64,000 bases of DNA from an uncultured Flavobacteriaceae bacterium (GTDB lineage Bacteria > Bacteroidota > Bacteroidia > Flavobacteriales > Flavobacteriaceae): NCBI GenBank assembly GCA_947494715.1, contig CANLWG010000017.1, forward strand, positions 62,001 to 126,000, given 5' to 3'. Under the pieces are notes generated by a model. It was given only the letters and a program-made list of their open reading frames with translations. It was not told the DNA's origin and did not search any database. The position numbers and the translations under genes were made by a program. This document shows positions 10,157 to 16,617 of this stretch, in pieces. The stretch's first letter is position 1, and every line of letters starts with the position of its first letter.

Positions 10157-10993
10157 ATGAAACTAAAATTTTCTGAAAGGTTAGGGATTTTTAAACCCAA
10201 AACAACAATTCCAAAGGAACAAATGCCTGAACACTTGCGAAATACAATGTGGTCAGTTGTGTGCGAAGAAACATTTGGAAAACTATCTAATAACCTGCCT
10301 TATGGTGGTGGACTTTCGGATTTAGCAGATTTCTTTCGAAAATTATGGAGGGACTTTTTCAAAAAGCCAATAGATAATCTTATGATTTCGGATGGCAGAA
10401 TTTATAGTGAAGATTCCTATAAATTTGTACGAAATTGGTTTTTTAGTGCAAAATGGTATGAGGTATATGAATTTTTAGAATTCTGTGCAGAAGAATTTAA
10501 AGATGACTTTGTAACGGCCTGCAATCCATATTTAGAAAGGGAATTATCAGGTTTCAGATTTATAGGTTTAAATCTTTTAGAAATAGATTCTCGTGAGGAA
10601 ATAAACGAAATTGAAAATGCTCTTAACTCTGGAATTGAATATAGACCTGTAATTATTCATATCGAAAGTTCTTTAAAACTTTTAACTGATAAGCGAAAGC
10701 CAGACTACAGGAACTCAATAAAAGAATCAATTTCAGCTGTTGAGTCTTTATGTAAGATAATAACTGGAAATGAAAATACGACTTTAGGACAAGCATTAAA
10801 GATTTTAGACAAACAAAATCCTATTCCGAAAAGTCTCAAGTCAGGGTTTAGTGCGATTTACGGATATGCTTCCGACAACGGCGGAATTAGACACGGATTG
10901 TTGAACGACGAAATTTCACCTGGACTTGAGGAAGCAAGATTTATGTTAATTGCTTGTTCTGCTTTTGTAAATTATTTAATTACAAAAAATTAA
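10157..10993 (+). CDS. AbiJ N-terminal-domain-4 protein with HEPN-like C-terminal part
   Basis: A 278-residue soluble protein. The N-terminal 50 residues (KFSERLGIF, then EHLRNTMWSVV) match my knowledge of the AbiJ N-terminal domain 4 found in abortive-infection proteins. The C-terminal 100 residues include DYRNSIKESISAVESLCK, LGQALKILDK and GGIRHGLLND with an Arg-His pair at about 245-246. They resemble the helical HEPN-like domain that accompanies it; HEPN domains are often ribonucleases. The gene lies 32 bases after the SIR2-like gene with a similar start context (CAACAATAT before both), so the two form a likely unit. It is AT-rich like its partner. A phage-defence role is inference. Confidence 0.65.
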   Translation: MKLKFSERLGIFKPKTTIPKEQMPEHLRNTMWSVVCEETFGKLSNNLPYGGGLSDLADFFRKLWRDFFKKPIDNLMISDGRIYSEDSYKFVRNWFFSAKWYEVYEFLEFCAEEFKDDFVTACNPYLERELSGFRFIGLNLLEIDSREEINEIENALNSGIEYRPVIIHIESSLKLLTDKRKPDYRNSIKESISAVESLCKIITGNENTTLGQALKILDKQNPIPKSLKSGFSAIYGYASDNGGIRHGLLNDEISPGLEEARFMLIACSAFVNYLITKN

Positions 10994-11000
10994 TAAATAC

Positions 11001-11070
11001 AGTTGTCAACAAAGGCTATATGTCCATGTCGGGCAAAAGCCCGCCACGGCAAATAGCAAAACCGTTAGCT
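11001..11070 (+). repeat. Foldable imperfect palindrome, attC-like
   Basis: The top strand can fold on itself. The outer AAC (11008-11010) pairs with GTT (11064-11066). GCTAT (11015-11019) pairs with ATAGC (11053-11057). An inner stem, CCATGTCGGGC with GCCCGCCACGG (11024-11034 and 11039-11049), has two mismatches and an AAAA loop. Ends with ...CAAC and GTTAGCT, and unequal bulges, are the kind of layout seen in integron attC sites. It follows the AbiJ-like gene and precedes the 126-residue orphan. No integrase is in view. Confidence 0.45.
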
Positions 11071-11080
11071 GCAAGCTGAA

Positions 11081-11461
11081 ATGACGAACGTACAACAAAA
11101 TATTGAAACACCATTTAACGAGGAATTCTGTACTCGACTTGAATACCGAATTTGTCACGAATTGGAAAAATCGACTGACCCAGAATTAAAAGGGTTTTGG
11201 TGTGACGGAGTTTCTTGTTTTCCGACTGATAATCAATTGACCAAAAAACAGGTAAATGACAATCGAAAAATTATAACCAAAGCCTGGATTGGAAAAGACG
11301 GACAAGGGGAATATCAAGCGACGATTCATTTTGGAAGAAAAGCCTTGAGTAAATATGCAAAAGGATTGGATTTAACAACAACTATCCCTGAATTGAAATC
11401 CGACTCAGATTGGTTAGAAATCGATATTGAAAATAAATCAATAGAAATTAAATTACTCTAG
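11081..11461 (+). CDS. Hypothetical protein, 126 residues
   Basis: I do not recognise this gene. It encodes a small acidic soluble protein with no signal peptide or membrane helix. It has a CHELEKSTDPELKGFWCDGV stretch near the N-terminus and ends in alternating strands (DWLEIDIENKSIEIKLL). It starts 11 bases after the attC-like palindrome and has an ATGACGAAC start context resembling that of the AbiJ-like gene. It is AT-rich. Unlike the other cargo genes, no matching complementary arm is seen after its stop, so its 3' boundary may have been lost. Confidence 0.6.
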   Translation: MTNVQQNIETPFNEEFCTRLEYRICHELEKSTDPELKGFWCDGVSCFPTDNQLTKKQVNDNRKIITKAWIGKDGQGEYQATIHFGRKALSKYAKGLDLTTTIPELKSDSDWLEIDIENKSIEIKLL

Positions 11462-11549
11462 GCTTTTGACTTTCTCCTTTTAAACCGGACCGTTAAACTG
11501 GGGTTTTCCGATTGGATTCAATAAAATAATACACTTGAAAGATGGAATA

Positions 11550-11744
11550 CTATTGCCGTAGCACATGGGAAATTCCACGAAGCGCGGAAACCACTTGCTG
11601 TACCTCCTTTCGCTCAAAGGTATCCTCTTCTAAGTAGAAGAGCATCTCGATGCCCAAATCGAGAATTTTGGCCAATGCTTCTTGTGAACCATAGCGGTCT
11701 TCAATGAAATCGTTTACATACTCCCCTGGTGTTTTGTTCGGCAT
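11550..11744 (-). CDS. Small hypothetical protein divergent from XRE regulator
   Basis: A 64-residue acidic protein (MPNKTPGEYVNDFIEDRYG..., with EEDTFERKEVQQVVSALRG) with no membrane segment. I do not recognise a family. It is transcribed away from the XRE-type regulator at 11842, with a 97-base shared spacer holding a perfect 16-base palindrome. That arrangement suggests it is controlled by the regulator. Its base composition is like the core genes rather than the AT-rich cargo on both sides. Confidence 0.55.
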   Translation of the reverse strand: MPNKTPGEYVNDFIEDRYGSQEALAKILDLGIEMLFYLEEDTFERKEVQQVVSALRGISHVLRQ

Positions 11745-11790
11745 TTGCTGGAAATGGTTGTTACCAAAGTTATCAAAATAATTTCAAATA

Positions 11791-11806
11791 ACTACTAATT
11801 AGTAGT
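11791..11806. promoter_or_regulatory. Perfect 16-bp palindrome, likely operator
   Basis: ACTACTAATTAGTAGT reads the same on both strands. It is followed at once by an imperfect second copy (ACTAATAAGTAG, 11808-11819). It lies between two divergent genes, one of which is an XRE-type regulator, so autoregulation and control of the divergent gene are likely. Confidence 0.6.
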
Positions 11807-11841
11807 AACTAATAAGTAGCATACTTGATTTCTTTACCCTT

Positions 11842-12066
11842 ATGGATAAAACAGCGGAAATAAAGAAATTGGCCCAGCGCATAAAGTCCCTAAGGATAGA
11901 AAAAGGGTATAGCAGCTATGAAAACTTTGCCTTTGACCATAAGATCCATAGGGCCCAATACGGGAGATATGAAACGGGAACGGACATGCAGTTTACCAGT
12001 TTACTGAAAATAGCCCAGGCCTTTGATATGACCCTTGAGGAATTCTTTAGCCAGGGGTTTGATTAA
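11842..12066 (+). CDS. XRE-family helix-turn-helix regulator
   Basis: A 74-residue protein that is essentially one Cro/C1-type HTH domain. It contains LAQRIKSLRIEKGYSSYENFAFDH, then IHRAQYGRYETGTDMQFTSLLKIAQAFDMTLEEFF. No ligand or protease domain is attached. It is divergent from the 64-residue gene across a palindromic operator. The layout resembles small regulator pairs and, less clearly, toxin-antitoxin loci. The stop codon runs straight into intergenic repeat copy 2. Confidence 0.8.
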   Translation: MDKTAEIKKLAQRIKSLRIEKGYSSYENFAFDHKIHRAQYGRYETGTDMQFTSLLKIAQAFDMTLEEFFSQGFD

Positions 12067-12113
12067 AAAAAGGCTACATTCGTTAGGATGGGATCATATA
12101 CCACTGTTGGCTA
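12067..12113 (+). repeat. Intergenic repeat copy 2 (right half only)
   Basis: Contains GGCTACATTCGTTAGGATGGG (TACATTCG at 12075-12082) and GATCATATACCA (12092-12103), exact block matches to copy 1. The left GTACCGG block is absent because the XRE gene abuts it. It ends in the arm TGTTGGCTA (12105-12113). It sits where the promoter of the 135-residue gene should be. Confidence 0.65.
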
Positions 12114-12128
12114 GAATTTTGAACAACT

Positions 12129-12536
12129 ATGGACAATGAATTTTTTGAGTTTAGTGATGCTTGGGTAATGACTTCATTATTCATGTATGATTCAAAGTTC
12201 CAAGAACTTATTCTAACTCACGTTATTGCCAATGGTGATGTGTTAAATCATGCTATTTTTTCTTTGGATGAACTTAATAAAGGATTTAACAAACTCATTG
12301 CTGCAAATCTTATCAAATTTGAAAATGATTCCATTAGATTGACTGAATCAGGTTTGGAAATCAAAGCAAAGGTTTCTAGAGAAAAGGGTGGTTTATTTGA
12401 ACGAATCAACAATACTTTGAAGAGATTACAAAAACTAAATATTTATACATCAAACATAAGAGAGCAAGCTTTTTTTGATGAAAAAGATTTGGAAAACGCA
12501 TATAATCTATATAAAAAAAGTAGCCAACAACAGTAA
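12129..12536 (+). CDS. Hypothetical protein with winged-helix-like stretch
   Basis: A 135-residue soluble AT-rich gene. The stretch LDELNKGFNKLIAANLIKFENDSIRLTESGLEIK looks like the recognition helix and wing of a winged-helix domain (helix, short strand, LTESG turn). The closing part is charged and helical. I cannot name a family. The last codons (KSSQQQ) are read from the 3' cassette-like arm TAGCCAACA (12521-12529). That arm is the exact complement of TGTTGGCTA 16 bases before the start, so the reading frame ends inside the boundary element. Confidence 0.6.
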   Translation: MDNEFFEFSDAWVMTSLFMYDSKFQELILTHVIANGDVLNHAIFSLDELNKGFNKLIAANLIKFENDSIRLTESGLEIKAKVSREKGGLFERINNTLKRLQKLNIYTSNIREQAFFDEKDLENAYNLYKKSSQQQ

Positions 12537-12631
12537 CCATTACACGAAATGCAGGTGTACCGGCTGGCGCATTCAACCTTAAAATACTATAGTAATAGGG
12601 ATAGGATATAGAATCAATAATCAATATATTA
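12521..12631 (+). repeat. Intergenic repeat copy 3
   Basis: Begins with the arm TAGCCAACA and GTAACCATTACACGAAATGCAG. It continues with GTACCGG (12557-12563), CTGGCGCATTCAAC and TTAAAATACTATAG, and a GGATAGGATATAG tail. Block order matches copies 1 and 4, but the TACATTCG box is degenerate (TATAGTAA). It separates the 135-residue gene from the secreted 158-residue gene. Confidence 0.65.
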
Positions 12632-12650
12632 TTGTTGTGCTTAATTTAAA

Positions 12651-13127
12651 ATGAACAATCAGAATTCACTTTATTCGATTTTATTCTTATTGCTGGCAAA
12701 CTTTGCTTTTGCTCAGTCGGACGAAATCAAAAAATTACTGAAGCCGAAAGAAACGGATTCATTATTCATTCTTGCGATTGAAAACTATGTAAAAGGGTTG
12801 CATGGACTGGAATCGAAAACAATCTATATTCAGTATGAAAACTATCTCTCCAGATTGCCCAAAACGATTAATGGATTTGAAATAATAAAACTCGGACTTG
12901 CAAATCGGAAAAAATATTTTAGGAAAAACAAAAACCGATTGACTCTAGTGGAAATTTCACCCTTGAAAATTGAAAATGGACTTTTCAATATCACCTTAAC
13001 TCCATACGGAGCAAAACTCAAAGGGAAAAGAAAATTGGAATTATCATATAGCCACTTTCATAGGACTTATTTCAAATATTTAAATGGAAGACTAATTATG
13101 GACAAAACTGAAAGTGGTGGAATCTAA
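12651..13127 (+). CDS. Secreted hypothetical protein, 158 residues
   Basis: Residues 1-21 form a signal peptide (hydrophobic LYSILFLLLANFAFAQ with an AFAQ cleavage site). The mature part is basic and has a KLELSYSHFHRTYFKYLNGRL segment. I recognise no family. The unit is flanked by a 12-base exact inverted repeat, TTGTTGTGCTTA (12632-12643) and TAAGCACAACAA (13133-13144), so it looks like a mobile single-gene unit. It is AT-rich. Confidence 0.65.
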   Translation: MNNQNSLYSILFLLLANFAFAQSDEIKKLLKPKETDSLFILAIENYVKGLHGLESKTIYIQYENYLSRLPKTINGFEIIKLGLANRKKYFRKNKNRLTLVEISPLKIENGLFNITLTPYGAKLKGKRKLELSYSHFHRTYFKYLNGRLIMDKTESGGI

Positions 13128-13132
13128 AAAAC

Positions 13133-13255
13133 TAAGCACAACAAGAGTAACTGTTGCCCAAAATGTAGATGTACCGGCTGGGGTAATCGACTGAAAAAAT
13201 GTTACATTCGTGAGGATAAGATATTAGGGATATATGATCAATGATTATAAAGGTC
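13133..13255 (+). repeat. Intergenic repeat copy 4
   Basis: Starts with the arm TAAGCACAACAA. It continues with GTAACTGTTGCCCAAAATGTAG, GTACCGG (13171-13177), a GGGTAATCGACTGAAAAAATG block, TACATTCG (13203-13210), GAGGATAAG, and an ATATGATCAATGATTATAAAG tail. This is the closest relative of copy 1. It is the right edge of the cassette-like region. The 13128-13464 gap holds this repeat and the stem-loop at 13287. Confidence 0.7.
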
Positions 13256-13286
13256 AGTAGATAGTTGCCTATAAATGGTTAGAGAA

Positions 13287-13353
13287 TGTCAGGCTGAGCG
13301 CAGTCGAAGACTTTTTTAAGATTTGAATGGTTCTCGACTGCGCTCGAACTGAC
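13287..13353. repeat. Long stem-loop, REP-like intergenic repeat
   Basis: TGTCAG...GAGCGCAGTCGA (13287-13310) is the near-exact complement of TCGACTGCGCTCGAACTGACA (13333-13353). The arms are about 22 base pairs with a loop of about 20 bases. Sequences with this GAGCGCAGTCGA core are common between genes in Flavobacteriaceae. It may act as a transcription stop or RNA stabiliser. Confidence 0.7.
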
Positions 13354-13464
13354 ATCGGTGCAATTTTCAATTAATGGATATTGAGTTATTTAGATTAAAA
13401 AATAGTTTGTATGTATCTACTGGCCTCTAAATCATCATATACAATTGTGGTAAGCAATTAGATA

Positions 13465-14742
13465 ATGATTAGAAAATTTCATGCTAAAAGCTTTTTAATT
13501 CTCAGTATTATCGTAATATCATGTACATCAAAAGAGGAATCGGAAAGATTCATAAAGGAAAAACTCGTACATGACATTACGGTACTTAAGGACTCCACAC
13601 GACCCATAATCCGTAGGATCGACAGTACTGAAATTAGCGTCGTTGACCTTGAAGCCAGAATTCAATCGCTTATGAAGGAAGCGAAAGTAACCGGTCTAGC
13701 TATCTCCATACTCAATGAAAATCAGATTATCTATAGACATGCCTTCGGTTATGCCAATTATGACCGAGAGACCACACTCCAAATTAATCACTCATTCTAT
13801 GGTGCTTCCTTGAGCAAGGCGGTTTTTGGATACCTGATTTCGGTTTTGACAAGTGAAGAAGTGATCGACTTGGATAAACCACTTCAAGCATACTTGGATT
13901 TCCCTTTATATAAGTTGAATTCCGAAACCAGACGGTATGGGTTTCAGGATTTGAAGAATGACAAACGATACGAAAGTATTACAGCAAGAATGTGCCTTTC
14001 ACATACCAGTGGCTTTCAAAATTGGAGGTCGATACCCAGACCAGATGATCCTGACAATAAAAAGACACTTAAAATTTACTCGAAACCTGGAACACAGTAC
14101 TTTTATTCTGGAGAGGGGATGATGCTTTTGCAATATGTTATCGAGCATATAACGGGAAAGAAACTTGAAGAATTGGCGCAAGATTTAATCTTTAAACCCC
14201 TTCAAATGAATAATACAAGTTATGTATGGCAAGAGCGCTTTGAAAATAAATATTGCAATGGGCACTCACCAAAACAATATGTTCGTAAAAAGGACAAAAG
14301 AGAAATAGCCGCTGCCGCTCATTCTTTGGAAACCAATTTAATCGATTATTCAATTTTCGTCCAACATGTTATTAAATTGTATAATGAGAATTCAAAGGTT
14401 ACCCAACACTTGTTCAAACCGAATTTCAGCATTCGTACTAAGGCACAATTTGGACCTGGGTCTCTTCAAGAGTCAGATGAAAATGACCCTATTCAATTAA
14501 ACTATGGATTGGGCTGGGGCTTGTTGCAAACACCGTTTGGATTTGGAGCTTTCAAAGAAGGTCATGGTAACCGTTTTCAACATTATACGATTGTATTTCC
14601 TGAAACAGGGACCGGTGTCGTCATGATTTCAAACAGTGACAATGCAGAAAGCATATTCAAGGAACTATTGGAAATAACTATTGGCGATACTTACACACCA
14701 TGGAAATGGCAAAATTATATTCCGTATAAAGCCAAGGAATAA
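13465..14742 (+). CDS. Serine hydrolase lipoprotein, class C beta-lactamase family
   Basis: A 425-residue protein with a lipoprotein signal (hydrophobic stretch ending IVISC, Cys about residue 20). The beta-lactamase/transpeptidase-like domain starts near residue 60. It has the nucleophile motif SxxK as SLSK near 114-117, a YSG motif in FYSGEGMM near 213 where YSN or YAN is usual, and an HGN triad near 370. The family holds esterases, peptidases and cell-wall hydrolases; a role in drug resistance cannot be assumed. It is probably anchored in the periplasm or at the surface. It ends at a two-way terminator shared with the convergent TonB-C-like gene. Confidence 0.8.
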   Translation: MIRKFHAKSFLILSIIVISCTSKEESERFIKEKLVHDITVLKDSTRPIIRRIDSTEISVVDLEARIQSLMKEAKVTGLAISILNENQIIYRHAFGYANYDRETTLQINHSFYGASLSKAVFGYLISVLTSEEVIDLDKPLQAYLDFPLYKLNSETRRYGFQDLKNDKRYESITARMCLSHTSGFQNWRSIPRPDDPDNKKTLKIYSKPGTQYFYSGEGMMLLQYVIEHITGKKLEELAQDLIFKPLQMNNTSYVWQERFENKYCNGHSPKQYVRKKDKREIAAAAHSLETNLIDYSIFVQHVIKLYNENSKVTQHLFKPNFSIRTKAQFGPGSLQESDENDPIQLNYGLGWGLLQTPFGFGAFKEGHGNRFQHYTIVFPETGTGVVMISNSDNAESIFKELLEITIGDTYTPWKWQNYIPYKAKE

Positions 14743-14850
14743 AAACGTTGTAGAACAAGGGCTATGCTTTCACCCTTGAGTTCTCGGGATAGAGCATAGG
14801 CGATTTTATACAGTCTTATTTCATAATCAAAAGGAATCATCAACTTAAAA

Positions 14851-14878
14851 AGGCTTCTTTACCTCGGTAAAAAAGCCT
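14851..14878. terminator. Two-way hairpin terminator
   Basis: AGGCTTCTTTACC and GGTAAAAAAGCCT pair around a 2-base loop with one mismatch. It lies between two convergent genes, the serine hydrolase and the TonB-C-like protein. Confidence 0.7.
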
Positions 14879-14902
14879 ATAACCATAGGGGTAAGGGTAC
14901 GG

Positions 14903-15442
14903 TTAACAACCCGTTGGCCCCAATGCAACCACCTGTTCCTGATCTACTTTTTCGCCTTTGGAGTTTTCGGCCGGTTCCCATTTCCCGGGCGCTTTTAGAA
15001 TAAGGTCGATCATTCTGTAATCTATGGCATAGTAGCCCGAAGTGCCATCCAATTTAATATTTTCGATGGTCCCATTTTTGGTCACCGTAAAAATCAACTT
15101 AAAAGGTTGCAGTTTGTCCATTTCCTGCCCAGCCCGAGCTTCTTTACTATTTTCTTCAAGGTATTTCATTAGCGCATCCATCCCGCCTTCGTATGTCGCC
15201 TCCTTTACGGGCTCAACGGGAAGGTATGGCCCCCAATGGCTAGTTTCCCATGGCCCTGGGCTTGAAGAATCGCAAAGGCTACTCGCATTAATTTTCTCGG
15301 TTACCGGCTTGTTGATGGCATTGGCTTCGGTAATCGATGCGGCTACTTGATCGGTCTCGGAATCGTTCCCCTCTATAAAACCAAAGGCCTGTACCCCAAA
15401 AGCGGCAAGTGCCAGACAAAAAATGATACTGTTCTTTTTCAT
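14903..15442 (-). CDS. Periplasmic protein with TonB C-terminal-like domain
   Basis: A 179-residue protein with a signal peptide (about residues 1-20). The C-terminal half has the TonB_C pattern: EGGMDALMKYLEENSKEAR, then the strands FKLIFTVTKNGTIENIKLDGTSG and a final LKAPGKWEPAENSKGEKVDQEQVVAL. It has no N-terminal membrane anchor with ExbBD-type residues, so it is not a full energy transducer and may instead bind envelope partners. It is divergent from a membrane-spanning winged-helix regulator, with 135 bases between starts, which suggests it is that regulator's target. Confidence 0.65.
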   Translation of the reverse strand: MKKNSIIFCLALAAFGVQAFGFIEGNDSETDQVAASITEANAINKPVTEKINASSLCDSSSPGPWETSHWGPYLPVEPVKEATYEGGMDALMKYLEENSKEARAGQEMDKLQPFKLIFTVTKNGTIENIKLDGTSGYYAIDYRMIDLILKAPGKWEPAENSKGEKVDQEQVVALGPTGC

Positions 15443-15577
15443 ATCAGAATTGATTTAATGATTAATTGCTGCCAAATCTAACAGGGACAGCCACTTCATC
15501 AGGTAAATCAACTGTAAAATGATGTAAATTTTGTGTAAAACAAGGTAATCTTTTACAGATATAAATAGTTTTGTAGC

Positions 15578-16483
15578 ATGGGCCCAAGACCATTTAAAAT
15601 AGCTGCTTCCACTTTTGTGTGCCTCTTGCTGCTTGCTACAAAGAGCAACGCCCAATTTATGCAGGACGAAAGGCATTTGGAAGTGGCATTGCGAATGATC
15701 GGACATCAAGTCATGCTCAGTTCGGGGGATAGCATCTCCAGGGTTATGCCGATCCAAAAGGAAGAGGATGGTCGCTATAGCATTCAATTTGATTCTGAAT
15801 TTGAATTCTCCCCGGAAGAACTGGTCACTACAATTAATGAAGTGGTCCATGAAACCAGTATGTCTACGCATTTTATCGTGGAGGTGGAGCAGTGCGAAAC
15901 TGGGGAGGTGGTCTATAGTTACGAAATGAACCTTTTGGAACACAAGGACCTGATTCCCTGCAAGGCCAGAAGGCTACCCAAATCCTGCTATCAGCTCTTC
16001 TTCACCTTGCTGGATTCCGGTGAACCCCTAGCGGCATCGCAAGACGTTGCCCCAGCACCTTCTAACGGATGGTTGTCCGGACCAGGTGCAGTGCTGTATT
16101 CTACACTATCGGCACTATTCGTTTTCCTGCTTGGGGTCTTTGTTTTTCTGTGGAGGAGAAGACATAATTCCAGGGTGGATCCGAATGTAATCTCCTTGGG
16201 GGAATACCGGTTCGACAAACGAAATACGGAACTTGTATTGGGAAATCAAAGAACGGAGCTAACGGGCAAAGAAGCAGATCTACTTCTTTTATTGTACAAA
16301 GCGGCCAACACCAATGTTGCGCGAGAGGTAATCCTAAACAAGGTCTGGGGCGACCAGGGCGATTATGTGGGCCGGACCCTGGATGTTTTCATATCAAAAT
16401 TACGCAAGAAATTCGAAGCCGATCCGAAGGTGAAAATTGTAAACATTCGTGGGGTGGGGTATAAGCTTGTGATAGGTGTTTAG
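15578..16483 (+). CDS. Membrane-spanning regulator: periplasmic sensor plus OmpR-type winged helix
   Basis: A 301-residue one-component regulator. Residues 1-25 look like a signal peptide (ending SNAQ). About 26-165 form a periplasmic domain with several Cys residues. About 170-193 form a membrane helix followed by WRRRHNS as a cytoplasmic anchor. The C-terminal 100 residues form an OmpR/PhoB-type winged helix (LTGKEADLLLLLYKAANTNVAREVILNKVWG, then RTLDVFISKLRKKFEADPKVKIVNIRGVGYKLV). This is the reverse order of ToxR/CadC proteins, where the DNA-binding domain is N-terminal. No receiver domain or kinase is present. A TAGTTTTG box (15566-15573) lies only 4 bases before the start codon, so the transcript could be nearly leaderless. 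The likely target is the divergent TonB-C-like gene. Confidence 0.8.
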   Translation: MGPRPFKIAASTFVCLLLLATKSNAQFMQDERHLEVALRMIGHQVMLSSGDSISRVMPIQKEEDGRYSIQFDSEFEFSPEELVTTINEVVHETSMSTHFIVEVEQCETGEVVYSYEMNLLEHKDLIPCKARRLPKSCYQLFFTLLDSGEPLAASQDVAPAPSNGWLSGPGAVLYSTLSALFVFLLGVFVFLWRRRHNSRVDPNVISLGEYRFDKRNTELVLGNQRTELTGKEADLLLLLYKAANTNVAREVILNKVWGDQGDYVGRTLDVFISKLRKKFEADPKVKIVNIRGVGYKLVIGV

Positions 16484-16617
16484 ATGCAACTGGATGGAAT
16501 AAGGGTCGATATCCTGGCCCAAGTGGGTCAATTTTTAGAGGGTAATCATCATTGTATGAAATAGTTGTACAAGTAATGATATTTATTCCTATGTTACCAT
16601 CAATTAGAGCAAACACA

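Noticed and set aside
12406-12624. Minus-strand 72-codon frame across repeat copy 3
   Set aside because: It is antisense to the 135-residue gene and to the repeat, with no coding signals.
16552-16617. Upstream extension of the FAD monooxygenase
   Set aside because: The extra 22 residues precede the first beta strand of the fold and look like spacer sequence; the ATG at 16618 fits the family start.
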